This document shows positions 49,730-58,952 of a DNA stretch of 64,000 nucleotides, one piece after another. Origin of the DNA: Archaeoglobaceae archaeon (lineage in GTDB: Archaea; Halobacteriota; Archaeoglobi; Archaeoglobales; Archaeoglobaceae); NCBI GenBank assembly GCA_027064525.1, contig JAMOPJ010000018.1:62001-126000 (forward strand). Direction: 5' to 3'. Position 1 is the first letter of the stretch, and each line of letters starts with the position of its first letter. Below the pieces are notes generated by a model. That model had not been told where the DNA came from, made no database searches, and saw only the letters and a list, made by a program, of their open reading frames with translations. The position numbers and the translations under genes were made by a program.

Positions 49730-50623
49730 AATCATAAGATACAGATCGTGCAGTCTGTCCGCTAAATCTATCAGCATATCAGCGTCCTTCAATCTGTTGA
49801 TCCAATCCTTAGGAATGCTGTCCATCCCAAGCTTACATCCTTTCATCCCGCAAGCCATCGCAGCTATGGAATCCGCATCACCTCCTGCGTTTACAGCCTT
49901 AAGAGCGCAATCTTTGAAGCTTGAAGATGAAAGATAGCAATAAAATGCTAAGGGAACGGAATCATAGACTGACATTGAATTTCCAAGTCTGGTAACGGCG
50001 AAATCCAAATCTCTGTCCGAGATCTGGTGGGCGAGGGATATCTTATCCGCTACTAACTCATCGAACTTTTTCGTCCTCTTAATGACCTCTTCGATAATCT
50101 CCTCATCTTCCCAATCGTTCAGGATGCACGCTATCGCTATCGCAATTGCAACCGCCCCACTTATGGCCGCTCCTTTGTGCGTGATAATCGATGAGAACAG
50201 AGCGTATTTTTCGACCAAATCCAAGCTGAAGGAGTAAACCAAACCAATCGGTAAAACTCTAACCGCTGAACCGCAAGTTTCGGATTCTATTCCAGATCTG
50301 TTCCACGGAACACCGAAGGCCAAGTTTTTCAACGCCGTCCTCGTCGTTGGACCTATTCTGTTGCTCGTGATTAGCTTTAACCTTTCGGCAAAGTCGTCTG
50401 GGTTGAAGTAGACCGTCTTGAGTATTGACTTCGCCAGCAGGATCATCTGCTCCGTGTCGTCCGTCCATTCCCCAGCCCTTAAGTCTCCGTATGGGGAGGG
50501 CATGAAGTCCTCTACTTTCCCGTAGATTCTCTTGATATCCTCTCTGCTTAAACCCTCAACTGGCATTCCCAGAGCGTCGCCTATTGCAAAGCCGAGCACC
50601 GCTCCTCTAAACTTTTTTATCAT
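49715..50623 (-). CDS. ADP-ribosylglycohydrolase (DraG/ARH family)
   Basis: The enzyme removes ADP-ribose from protein side chains or small molecules, using two Mg2+. The 302-aa protein has GAVLGFAIGDALGMPVEG, WTDDTEQMILLAKS with the first metal Asp pair, CGSAVRVLPIGLVYSF, HKGAAISGAVAIAIAIACIL, and NAGGDADSIAAMACGMKG with the last metal-binding Asps. All catalytic residues look intact. No partner ADP-ribosyltransferase (DraT) or nitrogenase gene is near, so the substrate is unknown. It overlaps pit by 15 nt. Confidence 0.94.
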   Translation of the reverse strand: MIKKFRGAVLGFAIGDALGMPVEGLSREDIKRIYGKVEDFMPSPYGDLRAGEWTDDTEQMILLAKSILKTVYFNPDDFAERLKLITSNRIGPTTRTALKNLAFGVPWNRSGIESETCGSAVRVLPIGLVYSFSLDLVEKYALFSSIITHKGAAISGAVAIAIAIACILNDWEDEEIIEEVIKRTKKFDELVADKISLAHQISDRDLDFAVTRLGNSMSVYDSVPLAFYCYLSSSSFKDCALKAVNAGGDADSIAAMACGMKGCKLGMDSIPKDWINRLKDADMLIDLADRLHDLYLMISNIR

Positions 50624-50673
50624 TGCTACGGATTTGAGTCAAATTTTATATAATGTTATGCCAAAGCTTAGCT

Positions 50674-51942
50674 ATGGATATCCTCGTAATGAGAAGTGAA
50701 GTCAACGGCTCCGCAACTCCACCACCTTCGAAGAGCTACACCCATCGTGCTTTCTTAGCTTCGGCCCTCTCAAGATCATCCAAGGTCCTGAACGCTTTAA
50801 TTTCGGACGATACCCTCGCAACCCTGAGCTGTTGCAGGAGGATCGGAGCCGAAATCGTTCGTGCTGGAGATGAGTTCAAGTTTAGAGGTTGCGATGAAGT
50901 TGAAGGTGGGAAATACTTCTATTGTGCGAACTCCGGAACTACGATGAGACTTTTTCTTGGCATTCTTAGCCTGTCGAAGCTTAAATCGATTCTTGACGGG
51001 GATGAGTCGCTAAGGAAACGTCCAAATAGAGAGCTCGTCGAGGCTTTGAAGGGCTTAGGAGCTGAGATAAGAGGTTTTGGAAACTTCGAACCTCCGATCT
51101 GGGTTAGAGGTATCGTGAAAGGTGGGGAAGTTGAGATCAAAGCCAAGAGTTCTCAGTTCATATCCTCTCTGCTCTTCACGCTTCCCTTGGCGAGAGGAGA
51201 TTCCGTTCTAAGGGTTTTGGATGTAAAGTCGAAGCCATACATTGAAATAACGTTGCACGTCATTGAGGAGGGTGGAATCAAGATAGAAAGGGAGGACTTT
51301 ACGTTTTACATTGAAGGCGAGCAGGAGTTTAAGCTTAGAAGATTTAGCGTTCCTTCCGATTTCTCATCTGCGAGCTACCTAATAGCGGCCGGAATTCTCG
51401 CTGGGAAGGTGGAGATTAAGAACATGTTTGAATCGAAGCAGGGAGACAAGAGGATTGTCGATATAGTTCGCGAGATGGGTGGCAGAATTAGATGGGATAA
51501 GGAGAGAGGAATAATTGTGGCCGAGAGGTCGGAACTTGAAGGAGTCGAGGTGGATGCTGGAGATATTCCCGATCTCGTTCCTACGATTTCCGTGCTTGCG
51601 AGCGTTGCAAAAGGAAGGACGGTAATTTACAACGCAGAACATCTCAGGCTTAAGGAGATAGATAGGATCGAGGGAATTTACCGCAACCTTAGAAGTTTGG
51701 GAATCGAAGTAGAGAAGAGGAGAGATGGGCTCGAGATAGTAGGTGGAGTGGTTGAAGGTGGGACTGTGGATTCCTTTGGAGATCACAGGATGGCCTTAGC
51801 GTTTTCTTTGCTAGGATTGGTTGCTGCAAGGGGTGTTTTGGTTAGAAATGCAGAGGTAGTTTCCGTTTCTTTCCCGAGCTACTTCGAGATCCTGAAGGAT
51901 CTGGGTGCCAAAATTTTGCTAAAACCTGCTACTTCTTCCTAA
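50674..51942 (+). CDS. aroA: 3-phosphoshikimate 1-carboxyvinyltransferase (EPSP synthase)
   Basis: AroA joins shikimate-3-phosphate and PEP in aromatic amino-acid synthesis. From ATG 50674 (422 aa) it reads MDILVMRSEVNGSATPPPSKSYTHRAFLASALS, with the SKS-x-x-R substrate motif. CANSGTTMRLFLGIL, RKRPNRELVEALKGLGAEI, SSQFISSLLFTLPLA, and the late AEHLRLKEIDRI and DSFGDHRMALAFSLLG follow as in all EPSP synthases. ATG 50653 adds seven residues and looks less likely. The end overlaps the convergent signal peptidase gene by 24 nt. No other aro gene is in the window. Confidence 0.96.
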   Translation: MDILVMRSEVNGSATPPPSKSYTHRAFLASALSRSSKVLNALISDDTLATLSCCRRIGAEIVRAGDEFKFRGCDEVEGGKYFYCANSGTTMRLFLGILSLSKLKSILDGDESLRKRPNRELVEALKGLGAEIRGFGNFEPPIWVRGIVKGGEVEIKAKSSQFISSLLFTLPLARGDSVLRVLDVKSKPYIEITLHVIEEGGIKIEREDFTFYIEGEQEFKLRRFSVPSDFSSASYLIAAGILAGKVEIKNMFESKQGDKRIVDIVREMGGRIRWDKERGIIVAERSELEGVEVDAGDIPDLVPTISVLASVAKGRTVIYNAEHLRLKEIDRIEGIYRNLRSLGIEVEKRRDGLEIVGGVVEGGTVDSFGDHRMALAFSLLGLVAARGVLVRNAEVVSVSFPSYFEILKDLGAKILLKPATSS

Positions 51943-52617
51943 CTCCAAGTAAACGTAGAGGGCCGAGCAGATTAGGATTATGGCGAGCGCGTAATTCTTG
52001 AAGGCTTTGACGAGATTCTTGTAGAACATATACTCCTCCCCGAACGGGCCTATCGATCTGAGCTCTTGAGCGTTGAGTATGAAGTATTTTCCTACGCCCG
52101 GTATGACTATCGGCTTTCCTTCTATCATCACAGCCTGAGCGATCACATCCTTCTTCGTTATAACCCACGGATCGGGGCCGGATGCGTCTCCTCCGGTGTA
52201 TATAAGGTCACCCTGAATCTTCAGAACTCTGTGGGTGATCGGAAGGTATGAATCCGGCCTCTTGAACATGATTATATCTCCAACGTGTGGATCTATGTGG
52301 ATGGCCTGAACCAGTATTATGTCACCTCTCTTCATCGTAGGATACATGCTGTCCGAAACCACGACGGCCCAGAACAGCTTGTGGGTGAAAGCCAAAAGTA
52401 GGAGAAGGACCACGAATCCCAAAACCGCAAACGTCCTGAAAACGGGTTTCTCCTTTTTCTTGAATAGCTCGACCCTCGACTGGATTATCCTCCTTCTTTC
52501 GCTCCTTTCTGATATGAGCCTGAACCTCTCCAAAAAAGAGAGACGATAACCTTTAACTTGGAAGTATGCGTAGATGATTATGAGCAGTGATATCAAACTT
52601 ATAAGCTCGACTATCAT
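51919..52617 (-). CDS. Type I signal peptidase, archaeal/eukaryotic (S26B) type
   Basis: The enzyme removes signal peptides from secreted proteins. From ATG 52617 (232 aa) it starts with a membrane helix (ELISLISLLIIIYAYF). After a cytosolic stretch rich in Arg/Lys comes a second helix (FAVLGFVVLLLLLAFTH), and then the catalytic domain VVVSDSMYPTMKRGDIILVQ with the nucleophile Ser. PITHRVLKIQGD supplies the His that replaces Lys in the S26B type, and GGDASGPDPW the conserved Asp pair. A C-terminal helix returns to the membrane. The region upstream of 52617 in the longer frame belongs to the LysE gene. It lies 11 nt after that gene's stop. Confidence 0.9.
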   Translation of the reverse strand: MIVELISLISLLIIIYAYFQVKGYRLSFLERFRLISERSERRRIIQSRVELFKKKEKPVFRTFAVLGFVVLLLLLAFTHKLFWAVVVSDSMYPTMKRGDIILVQAIHIDPHVGDIIMFKRPDSYLPITHRVLKIQGDLIYTGGDASGPDPWVITKKDVIAQAVMIEGKPIVIPGVGKYFILNAQELRSIGPFGEEYMFYKNLVKAFKNYALAIILICSALYVYLELGRSSRF

Positions 52618-52628
52618 CTCGAAAAATT

Positions 52629-53237
52629 TTAGCCGTAAAGCTTTAAAAGGGTTGTCGTTCCTGTGGCTAAGAACCAGACGCCGAAGATTATGAATATCGT
52701 AACCGAAATCGCCGTTAGAATAAGCTGAGCTTTTCTGCCCCATATGTCCGAAGCCTTGTTTGATGTTAGAGAAACGAACGTCAGCCAAGAGAAGTCGCAG
52801 AACTCATGCAGGATTATGAATAGCAGAAGCCCAAACAATCCGTATTCCATCGACTGCATTACGAGCATGAATCCAACGGTGAGCCACCAGATAATAAAGT
52901 ATGGGTTGCAAAAACTCATGAGTATGCCGGTTACGTATCCTTTCGCAGGCTTTGCCTCTACATCCCCACTTTTAAGCTCGAGATAGGCTAAGTAAAGCAG
53001 AACGAATCCACCCAAAACTCCAACGATCGCCTTTATCAGATCCGTCGCTATGAAGGATCCGAAGAGGAAGAGTGCGAGGATTATCGGGATCTCAACGGTG
53101 GCATGCCCAAAGGATATCGCAACTCCTGCAAACCTGTTTTTCCTTCCTTCAGCGATCGTAGCAGCAAAAAGGGGACCGGGAGCCATGACTCCACTTAAAG
53201 AGATGAGAATGATTGTTATGGCGAACTTTGGATCCAT
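52629..53237 (-). CDS. LysE/RhtB-family amino-acid exporter
   Basis: LysE-type proteins export amino acids or related metabolites. From ATG 53237 (202 aa) the protein reads [33 protein letters not shown], with the family's (A)PGP motif near the first helix. A block [29 protein letters not shown]-like helices and [20 protein letters not shown] (N-P-x-x-x-x-W motif) follow. About six membrane helices are expected. The longer N-terminus (to 53387) lies opposite the lipid gene and is not real. It precedes the signal peptidase on the same strand and is divergent from GGGP synthase. Confidence 0.87.
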   Translation of the reverse strand: MDPKFAITIILISLSGVMAPGPLFAATIAEGRKNRFAGVAISFGHATVEIPIILALFLFGSFIATDLIKAIVGVLGGFVLLYLAYLELKSGDVEAKPAKGYVTGILMSFCNPYFIIWWLTVGFMLVMQSMEYGLFGLLLFIILHEFCDFSWLTFVSLTSNKASDIWGRKAQLILTAISVTIFIIFGVWFLATGTTTLLKLYG

Positions 53238-53286
53238 GGTGAAATTTCGGCATAAATTTAAAAATTTTGTTACCGATGTTGCATCG

Positions 53287-53973
53287 ATGTGGAGGAAGTG
53301 GAGACACGTAACGAAATTGGATCCGGACAGACCGAATCCGCCCGAACTGATAAAAGCTGTGGTTGAGAGTGGGACGGATGCGATCATGATCTCGGGAACT
53401 CAGAACGTAACGCTCGAAAAGGCGAAAGCTTTGCTTGAGGAGGTGAAGCAATACGGACTGCCGACCGTCGTTGAGCCATCTGATCCGTCAAACGTGATAT
53501 ACGACGCGGACTATCTGTTCGTTCCCACCGTTCTCAATTCTGCCGATGGGGAGTGGATAACCGGCAAGCACGCGAGATGGGTTGAGATGAACTTCGACAG
53601 GCTTGAGGAGTTTTGTAATATTATAGACAAGACGATATTCGAAGGCTACATCGTTCTGAATCCCAATTCTGCAGTTGGCAGAGTGACGAAGGCAAAAACC
53701 GATCTGACACCGAAGCAGGCTGCGAGTTACGCGATAGTTGGAGAGAGGATATACAAGCTTCCGGCGATATACATCGAATACAGCGGAACTTTCGGAGATC
53801 CTGAAGTTGTTAAAGCTGTGAAGGATGTTTTGGATAATGCCGTGCTGATATACGGTGGAGGTATAGACAGCAAAGATAAGGCCATGACGATGTTGAAGTT
53901 CGCGGACATGATAGTCGTTGGAAACGTTCTATACGAGCAAGGCGTTGAGAAGTTTTTGGAGACCATCCCATGA
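53287..53973 (+). CDS. Geranylgeranylglyceryl phosphate synthase
   Basis: GGGP synthase attaches the first geranylgeranyl chain to glycerol-1-phosphate, committing to archaeal ether lipids. From ATG 53287 (228 aa) the protein starts [17 protein letters not shown], the A. fulgidus-type start, with [63 protein letters not shown] and the phosphate site [25 protein letters not shown]. The longer frame from 53050 is antisense to the LysE gene. Its last 4 bases overlap the DGGGP synthase gene, so the two consecutive pathway steps are coupled. Confidence 0.96.
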   Translation: MWRKWRHVTKLDPDRPNPPELIKAVVESGTDAIMISGTQNVTLEKAKALLEEVKQYGLPTVVEPSDPSNVIYDADYLFVPTVLNSADGEWITGKHARWVEMNFDRLEEFCNIIDKTIFEGYIVLNPNSAVGRVTKAKTDLTPKQAASYAIVGERIYKLPAIYIEYSGTFGDPEVVKAVKDVLDNAVLIYGGGIDSKDKAMTMLKFADMIVVGNVLYEQGVEKFLETIP

Positions 53974-54818
53974 TCAAAGCTGTCTGGGATCTTCTGAGGC
54001 TTGAGCACGGATTCATGTATGCTTTGGGGGTTGTAGTTGGAATTATCGTTTCGTCTGGCTTAAATTTTGGCTTGAAAGACATTATTTTTGGAAGTCTAAC
54101 TGCCATCTTCTGTCAAGCTTCCGCTTTTGCATTGAACGACTACTTGGACTACGAGGTCGATTTGGCGAACGAAAGGTTCGACAGACCTCTCGTCAGGGGA
54201 GATCTGAGCAGAAGAAGTGCTCTACTGATTGGAATTATTCTTGCTCCCCTCGGCTTTCTCTCAGCATTCGCTATCTCTCTAAACGCATTTCTACTCGCTT
54301 TAGCGATCACACTATTGGGCTACCTATACAACTTGAAGCTCAAGGAGTTTGGGCTTATTGGAAACTTCTACATCGCCTTCTCGATGTGCGCTCCGTTCAT
54401 ATTCGGTAGCGTCGTTGCAACGAATACGATCACTCCGCAGATTGCGGTTCTTTCAATAATAGCATTTCTTTCGGGAGTGGCAAGGGAGGTCATGAAGGGG
54501 ATCGAGGATGTGGAAGGAGATGCGTTGAGAAACGTCAGGACAGTTGCAAGGGTTAAGGGCGTTGAATTTGCTTCAAAACTCTCTGCATCTCTGTTTTTGA
54601 TAGCCGTAGCTTTGAGCTTCGTTCCCTTTCTTTTCGTTGAAGGTTACGTCCTCGATCTGAAGTATCTCCTGCCCGTTCTCGTTACGGATTTTATGCTCGC
54701 CAAGATCTCATTCGAACTCTTGCGTAGGCACGAGCCGGAGGATATTAGAAGATTCAGGAAGCAGACTCTCTTAGCTCTCCTATTCGGCTTGATAGGTTTT
54801 CTCTTGGGCGCTTTGTGA
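53970..54818 (+). CDS. ubiA: Digeranylgeranylglyceryl phosphate synthase (UbiA family)
   Basis: This membrane prenyltransferase adds the second geranylgeranyl chain to GGGP. The 282-aa protein has eight or nine membrane helices and the two Asp-rich motifs of UbiA enzymes: [25 protein letters not shown] (about residues 49-75) and [22 protein letters not shown] (about 175-195). The match to archaeal DGGGPS, and its coupling to GGGP synthase by an ATGA overlap, make the substrate assignment firm compared with other UbiA proteins. Confidence 0.93.
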   Translation: MIKAVWDLLRLEHGFMYALGVVVGIIVSSGLNFGLKDIIFGSLTAIFCQASAFALNDYLDYEVDLANERFDRPLVRGDLSRRSALLIGIILAPLGFLSAFAISLNAFLLALAITLLGYLYNLKLKEFGLIGNFYIAFSMCAPFIFGSVVATNTITPQIAVLSIIAFLSGVAREVMKGIEDVEGDALRNVRTVARVKGVEFASKLSASLFLIAVALSFVPFLFVEGYVLDLKYLLPVLVTDFMLAKISFELLRRHEPEDIRRFRKQTLLALLFGLIGFLLGAL

Positions 54819-54850
54819 AACGTTAAATATTCGAGCATCGATTGTCGGAT

Positions 54851-55402
54851 ATGATTTTGAAGGAGGAAGAGTTTAGGAAAGAAGCCATTAAGTTTGCAGC
54901 TTATCTAATGGCAATATCTGCAAGAACGGCTCCGAAATCTAAGGGAGAAGATGACATTGAGATAATATATGTCGATGGGGAGGACAAGGATCGAATTGCC
55001 GAAAAGATGATTGAACTCGCCAACGAAAGGGGAAAGGGCTGGAAGAGAGACGGGGAGAGTGTTAAGAAGGCCGAAGGAATCCTTATAATCGGAGTGAAGG
55101 GTGGAAAGCCTCTTGGCTTGAACTGTGGGGCTTGCGGTTACAACTGCGACGAGTTTAAGAAGATCGATAGAAGAGGGGGAGATTTCATCGGCCCGAACTG
55201 CGTTTTTAAGATCCTCGATTTGGGAATAGCCTTGGGATCGGCTGTAAAGCTTGCGAGCATTATCAACGTGGACAACAGGATAATATACAGAATAGGGGTG
55301 GTTGCGAGAATGCTTGGAATCACCGATGCGGATGTAGTTATGGGAATTCCTCTGGCAAGCTTGGGTAAGAACCCGTTCTTCGATAGGAAGGAAGATAAAT
55401 GA
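54851..55402 (+). CDS. DUF2148 ferredoxin-domain protein (COG4739)
   Basis: The protein (183 aa from ATG 54851; TTG 54842 adds three residues) belongs to DUF2148: FRKEAIKFAAYLMAISARTAPKSKGEDDIEIIYVDGEDKD, LGLNCGACGYNCDEFKKID with a C-x-x-C-x-x-x-C Fe-S site, then FIGPNCVFKILDLGIALGSAVKLASI. The arrangement resembles nitroreductase-like or Fe-S flavoprotein domains, but no function is known. It stands alone after the lipid operon with its own AT-rich promoter (TTAAATATT at about 54823-54831). A MITE copy starts 53 bp after its stop. Confidence 0.85.
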   Translation: MILKEEEFRKEAIKFAAYLMAISARTAPKSKGEDDIEIIYVDGEDKDRIAEKMIELANERGKGWKRDGESVKKAEGILIIGVKGGKPLGLNCGACGYNCDEFKKIDRRGGDFIGPNCVFKILDLGIALGSAVKLASIINVDNRIIYRIGVVARMLGITDADVVMGIPLASLGKNPFFDRKEDK

Positions 55403-55454
55403 TTTTGAGGTTCAATCTCCTTAGCCAATCATTATTAAATTTTTAAATAAATAG

Positions 55455-55515
55455 GGTGGTGATGCAACACTGTTGATGGAATTGTTTAAATCATACACAA
55501 TGTGGAGTCTCGACC
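55455..55515 (+). mobile_element. MITE-like element, copy 3 (61 bp)
   Basis: The sequence GGTGGTGATGCAACACTG ... CACAATGTGGAGTCTCGACC is nearly identical to copy 1 (only about five differing positions), with the same central TTTAAATCAT. The flanks ATAAATAG (55447-55454) and ATTAAAAA (55516-55523) agree at only 5 of 8 positions, so the target duplication is eroded or was exchanged by recombination. The copy lies in the 138-bp gap between the convergent DUF2148 and WHy-domain genes and interrupts no gene. Confidence 0.85.
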
Positions 55516-55540
55516 ATTAAAAACTAAAAATACCTAAAGA

Positions 55541-56425
55541 TTAGCCGAGGAAGCTCGTTCTGATCTCGAACGTCTGCTTGGTCAATGTGAAGCTAATCTT
55601 TTTGCCGGCAACCTTAACCTTTGGCATTATGTCTATCTCCACCGTCGTCTTTTCGCCGTTCTTTATATGAGTGACCCACCAATCCTTCAGTTTGTCGTTT
55701 TTGATCTTCGTTATCAGAGTTAGCTTTGAGTCGGACTTTGGAGGAATCACAGCATTCAGATCCTCGCTTCCATCACCTACAAGTATTCCATTCATCTTTA
55801 TCGTGTAATCGAAACTTATTACCGGAATCGGGAAGGAATTCGGATTGTAAATATCGGCTATCGTGATTATCTCAGTCCACTTATTGTTAACGTTGCCCCA
55901 GTGCGATTTTACAGACCTTATTTCGATGCTGGCTAAACCATCGACGGATATGGTTTCGGGCTTACTTAGGGAGACCGACGACAATATATCAGTTTTTATC
56001 GGATTCGAGAACTCTATTGGGAATTTGAAGTCAAAAACCTTTAAGTCGAACACTAAATAACCCTTTATATCCATATCGGTCTTCTCTCCGTTCCTTATGT
56101 GGCTAACCCACCACTCTGGGATCTTGTTGTTATCAAGGAGGATCGCTATTACAAGAGTTGATTCCGAATTCGCCGGAATCTCAGCCTTGATCGCGTGTCC
56201 TTCGCCCATCTTGATTCCGTTCATGTATATGTTCATGACAATATCCTTCAATGGAATTGGAAACGGATTAGGATTGACCACGTCAACGTTCACAAGTATT
56301 TCCGTGGTGGATTCGTTTACATTGCCCCACTTGTAGGTTATCTTTTTGATTTCTGGCTTGCCGACGGATGAGCATCCCGCGAGCAGGAATGCCATGATTA
56401 TGGCAATTATCAACAGTTTTCTCAT
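55541..56425 (-). CDS. LEA14/WHy-domain lipoprotein (two copies)
   Basis: The 294-aa protein begins with a lipoprotein signal MRKLLIIAIIMAFLLAGC (lipobox LAGC, lipidated Cys 18). Two WHy/LEA_2 domains follow: residues about 25-135 (NESTTEILVNVDVVNPNPFPIPLKDIVMNIYMNGIKMGEG) and about 165-280 (NKWTEIITIADIYNPNSFPIPVISFDYTIKMNGILVGDG). Each has the Asn-Pro-N/F-P-I-P motif and a fibronectin-like fold, and each ends with a WW/VTHIRNGEKT segment. LEA14-type proteins are linked to desiccation or stress in plants; the archaeal role is unknown. It converges on the DUF2148 gene across a MITE copy. Confidence 0.85.
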   Translation of the reverse strand: MRKLLIIAIIMAFLLAGCSSVGKPEIKKITYKWGNVNESTTEILVNVDVVNPNPFPIPLKDIVMNIYMNGIKMGEGHAIKAEIPANSESTLVIAILLDNNKIPEWWVSHIRNGEKTDMDIKGYLVFDLKVFDFKFPIEFSNPIKTDILSSVSLSKPETISVDGLASIEIRSVKSHWGNVNNKWTEIITIADIYNPNSFPIPVISFDYTIKMNGILVGDGSEDLNAVIPPKSDSKLTLITKIKNDKLKDWWVTHIKNGEKTTVEIDIMPKVKVAGKKISFTLTKQTFEIRTSFLG

Positions 56426-56498
56426 GGCTTATAGTTTGATTGAGGTGATATTTAAGATAAACGCAAAATATTTTAAAGGACACAGCCCAAGAGAAACC

Positions 56499-57767
56499 AT
56501 GCTTGACAAGCTTCTCGAAATCTCGAAAAAGCATCACGAGTTCTTCAAATATTCGATTCCCCTAATCGCAAGCGAAAACGTAACGAGTTATCTCGTTAGG
56601 AGATTCTACACGAGCGATTTTGGGCATAGGTATGCTGAGGGGAAGATCGGTAAGAGATTCTATCAGGGTTGTAAGTTTATAGACGAGCTCGAAGCTCTCG
56701 CAGTTGATCTAACTAAGAAGTTGTTCGATGTTGAGCATGCGAACGTTCAGCCGATTTCTGGAACGATAGCAAACATGGCGGTATTCTTCGCTTTAACCAA
56801 TCCGGGAGACACGATCATGTCTTTATCCGTTCCTCATGGCGGTCACATCTCTCACGATAGGTTTTCAGCCGCTGGCTTGAGAGGTTTGAACGTTAAATAC
56901 TACGCCTTCGACAATGAAAGGTTCAACATAGATGTCGATGCGACGAAAAGGAAGGTTGAGAAGCTTGATGATAAACCGAAGGTTTTCGTTTTGGGGGCGA
57001 GTCTGTTTTTGTTTCCGCATCCTGTTAGGGAGATAGCGGAGATAGCTCAAGAGGTAGGGGCGAAGGTAGTTTACGATGCCAGTCACGTTTTAGGCTTAAT
57101 AGCTGGAAAGCAGTTTCAGGATCCGATTAGAGAGGGAGCCGATGTAGTCACAGCATCAACCCACAAAACTTTCCCAGGCCCTCAAAGAGCCGTTATCATG
57201 TGCAAAAAGGAGCTCGCGAAAACTATCGATAAGGGTGTGTTCCCCGGAGTAGTTAGCAACCACCACATCCACAGCTTGGCTGGCTACGTAGCCGCTTGCT
57301 TAGAGATGATGGAGTTTGGAGAGGCCTACGCGAAGCAGATAGTCAAGAACGCTAAGAGATTGGCTGAAAGCCTCTACGATAAGGGTTACGATGTAGTTTG
57401 CCCGGACTTGGGATTCACCGAATCCCATCAGATTGTCGTGGATGTTTCCAAACTCGGAGGGGGTGATAAGATAGCGAAGATGCTCGAAGAGGTTGGAATA
57501 ATCCTGAACAAGAACTTACTGCCTTGGGATGATGTTAGGAACGCTGACAATCCTTCTGGAATCAGGATAGGAGTGCAGGAGGTTACGAGGCTTGGAATGA
57601 AAGAAGATGAAATGGACACGATTGCTGAATTGATAGATATGACAATTAAAGAAAAGAAGAGCAAAGAAGAGATTCGCAAGATGGTCAAGGAGTTCAAGTC
57701 TCAGTTTACTACGGTAAAGTATACGTTTGAGGAGTGTCCCGCATACGATTTCCCAGAGCTATGCTGA
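56499..57767 (+). CDS. glyA: Serine hydroxymethyltransferase
   Basis: GlyA converts serine and a pterin C1 carrier (tetrahydromethanopterin or folate type) to glycine and methylene carrier. From ATG 56499 (422 aa) the protein reads MLDKLLEISKKHHEFFKYSIPLIASENVTSYLVRRFYTSDFGHRYAEGKIGKRFYQG, with the PLP lysine in TASTHKTFPGPQRAVIM (about residue 225), YDASHVLGLIAGKQFQDP and the end EECPAYDFPEL. The frame upstream to 56346 lies antisense to the lipoprotein gene and is ignored. A TATA-like AAAATATTTTAAA (about 56465-56477) precedes it by about 25 nt. Confidence 0.96.
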   Translation: MLDKLLEISKKHHEFFKYSIPLIASENVTSYLVRRFYTSDFGHRYAEGKIGKRFYQGCKFIDELEALAVDLTKKLFDVEHANVQPISGTIANMAVFFALTNPGDTIMSLSVPHGGHISHDRFSAAGLRGLNVKYYAFDNERFNIDVDATKRKVEKLDDKPKVFVLGASLFLFPHPVREIAEIAQEVGAKVVYDASHVLGLIAGKQFQDPIREGADVVTASTHKTFPGPQRAVIMCKKELAKTIDKGVFPGVVSNHHIHSLAGYVAACLEMMEFGEAYAKQIVKNAKRLAESLYDKGYDVVCPDLGFTESHQIVVDVSKLGGGDKIAKMLEEVGIILNKNLLPWDDVRNADNPSGIRIGVQEVTRLGMKEDEMDTIAELIDMTIKEKKSKEEIRKMVKEFKSQFTTVKYTFEECPAYDFPELC

Positions 57768-57800
57768 TTTTTGTTCTATTTACTCTATTTTATTAAAATT
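57768..57800 (+). terminator. T-rich terminator after glyA
   Basis: Directly after the stop the plus strand reads TTTTTGTTC, TTTACTC, TTTTATT, a T-run cluster typical of archaeal termination. The roughly 83-bp gap to asd holds nothing else. Confidence 0.45.
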
Positions 57801-57850
57801 GTGTTGCAAATTTTGATCTATGCTCTTAAAAGCTCTTAAAATAGGGAAAA

Positions 57851-58891
57851 TTACTTGCTAATATATCCCTCTTTAACCATAAGCTCAGCATTCAGAATGC
57901 TCGCTCCAGCCGCCCCTCTGACGGTGTTGTGCCCCAAAACGAGATATCTTATCACGTTCTCCTCAACCCTCTTCAGCCTTCCTACCACAACGCTCATCCC
58001 GTTGCCAGCATCTCTATCTAGGCGAGGCTGTGGTCTGTCCACTTCATTTCTAACGATTATGACCTTCTCAGGCGAAGTCGGCAAATCCTTCAGAGGTGCG
58101 AGTGATTCGAAAGCCTTTACGACTTCCTCCACTTCCACTGCCCTATCAAACTCGACCCAAACAGCTTCAAGATGTCCATCGATAACAGGAACTCTGTGGC
58201 ATGAAGCCGAAACCTTGATGTCCGCTGGAATCACCTTCTCGCCATCGAACTTGCCCAAGAGCTTAAGTGGCTCTGTCTCAACCTTTTCCTCCTCTCCCTT
58301 TATGAAAGGAATCACGTTATCCATTATCGCAAGCGACGGAACTCCCGGATAGCCCGCACCGCTCAAAGCCTGCATCGTAGCGACCGTCACCTTCTTCAAT
58401 CCCAAATCCATCAGAGGCTTGAGCGTTATGACAAGCATTATCGTCGTGCAGTTTGGGTTGGTGACTATAAAACCGTCCCAGTTTCTATTCCTCTTCTGAA
58501 CCTCTATCAGCTTCAGATGATCCGGATTGACTTCTGGAATAATCAAGGGCACGTCTTCCTCCATCCTGTAAGCTGAAGCATTGCTCGCAACGACAAATCC
58601 TTCCTTCGCAAACTTCGGCTCTACTTCCTTCGCCACATCCGAAGGCAGAGCAGAGAAAACGATGTCTGCTTCGCAGTGCTTCGGATCCATCGGAGCCATC
58701 TCTATGTCCTTCGCACACTCTGGGACATCGGATGAAACTACCCAGTTGACCTCATCACCATATCTCTTTCCTACTCTTCTCTCAGAAGCCATCAGAGTCG
58801 TTATTTTGAACCAAGGGTGATCAGCCAAGAGCTGAATGAACTTCTGTCCAACCATTCCGGTAGCTCCGAGCACAGCCACTTTGAACTTCAT
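57851..58891 (-). CDS. asd: Aspartate-semialdehyde dehydrogenase
   Basis: Asd makes aspartate semialdehyde for lysine, threonine and methionine synthesis. From ATG 58891 (346 aa) the protein begins [28 protein letters not shown] with the NADP GxTGxVG motif. [30 protein letters not shown] with the nucleophile Cys, SGAGYPG and the substrate Arg/His in [12 protein letters not shown] follow. ATG 58903 adds four residues. It works with hom (18 kb away) in the same pathway. Its promoter faces the next, divergent gene across about 60 bp. Confidence 0.95.
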   Translation of the reverse strand: MKFKVAVLGATGMVGQKFIQLLADHPWFKITTLMASERRVGKRYGDEVNWVVSSDVPECAKDIEMAPMDPKHCEADIVFSALPSDVAKEVEPKFAKEGFVVASNASAYRMEEDVPLIIPEVNPDHLKLIEVQKRNRNWDGFIVTNPNCTTIMLVITLKPLMDLGLKKVTVATMQALSGAGYPGVPSLAIMDNVIPFIKGEEEKVETEPLKLLGKFDGEKVIPADIKVSASCHRVPVIDGHLEAVWVEFDRAVEVEEVVKAFESLAPLKDLPTSPEKVIIVRNEVDRPQPRLDRDAGNGMSVVVGRLKRVEENVIRYLVLGHNTVRGAAGASILNAELMVKEGYISK

Positions 58892-58952
58892 ATGGCCAAG
58901 CACATTCGAGGTGTTAATAATATTTTTTAAATCATCGAAGTTTGGTAGTGTT

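Noticed and set aside
51929-52788. Longer N-terminus or alternative frames of the signal peptidase region
   Set aside because: Upstream residues belong to the LysE coding region read in another frame; ATG 52617 opens the first membrane helix.
53050-53286. Upstream extension of the GGGP synthase frame
   Set aside because: It overlaps the LysE gene on the other strand and is not conserved; the protein starts at MWRKWRH.
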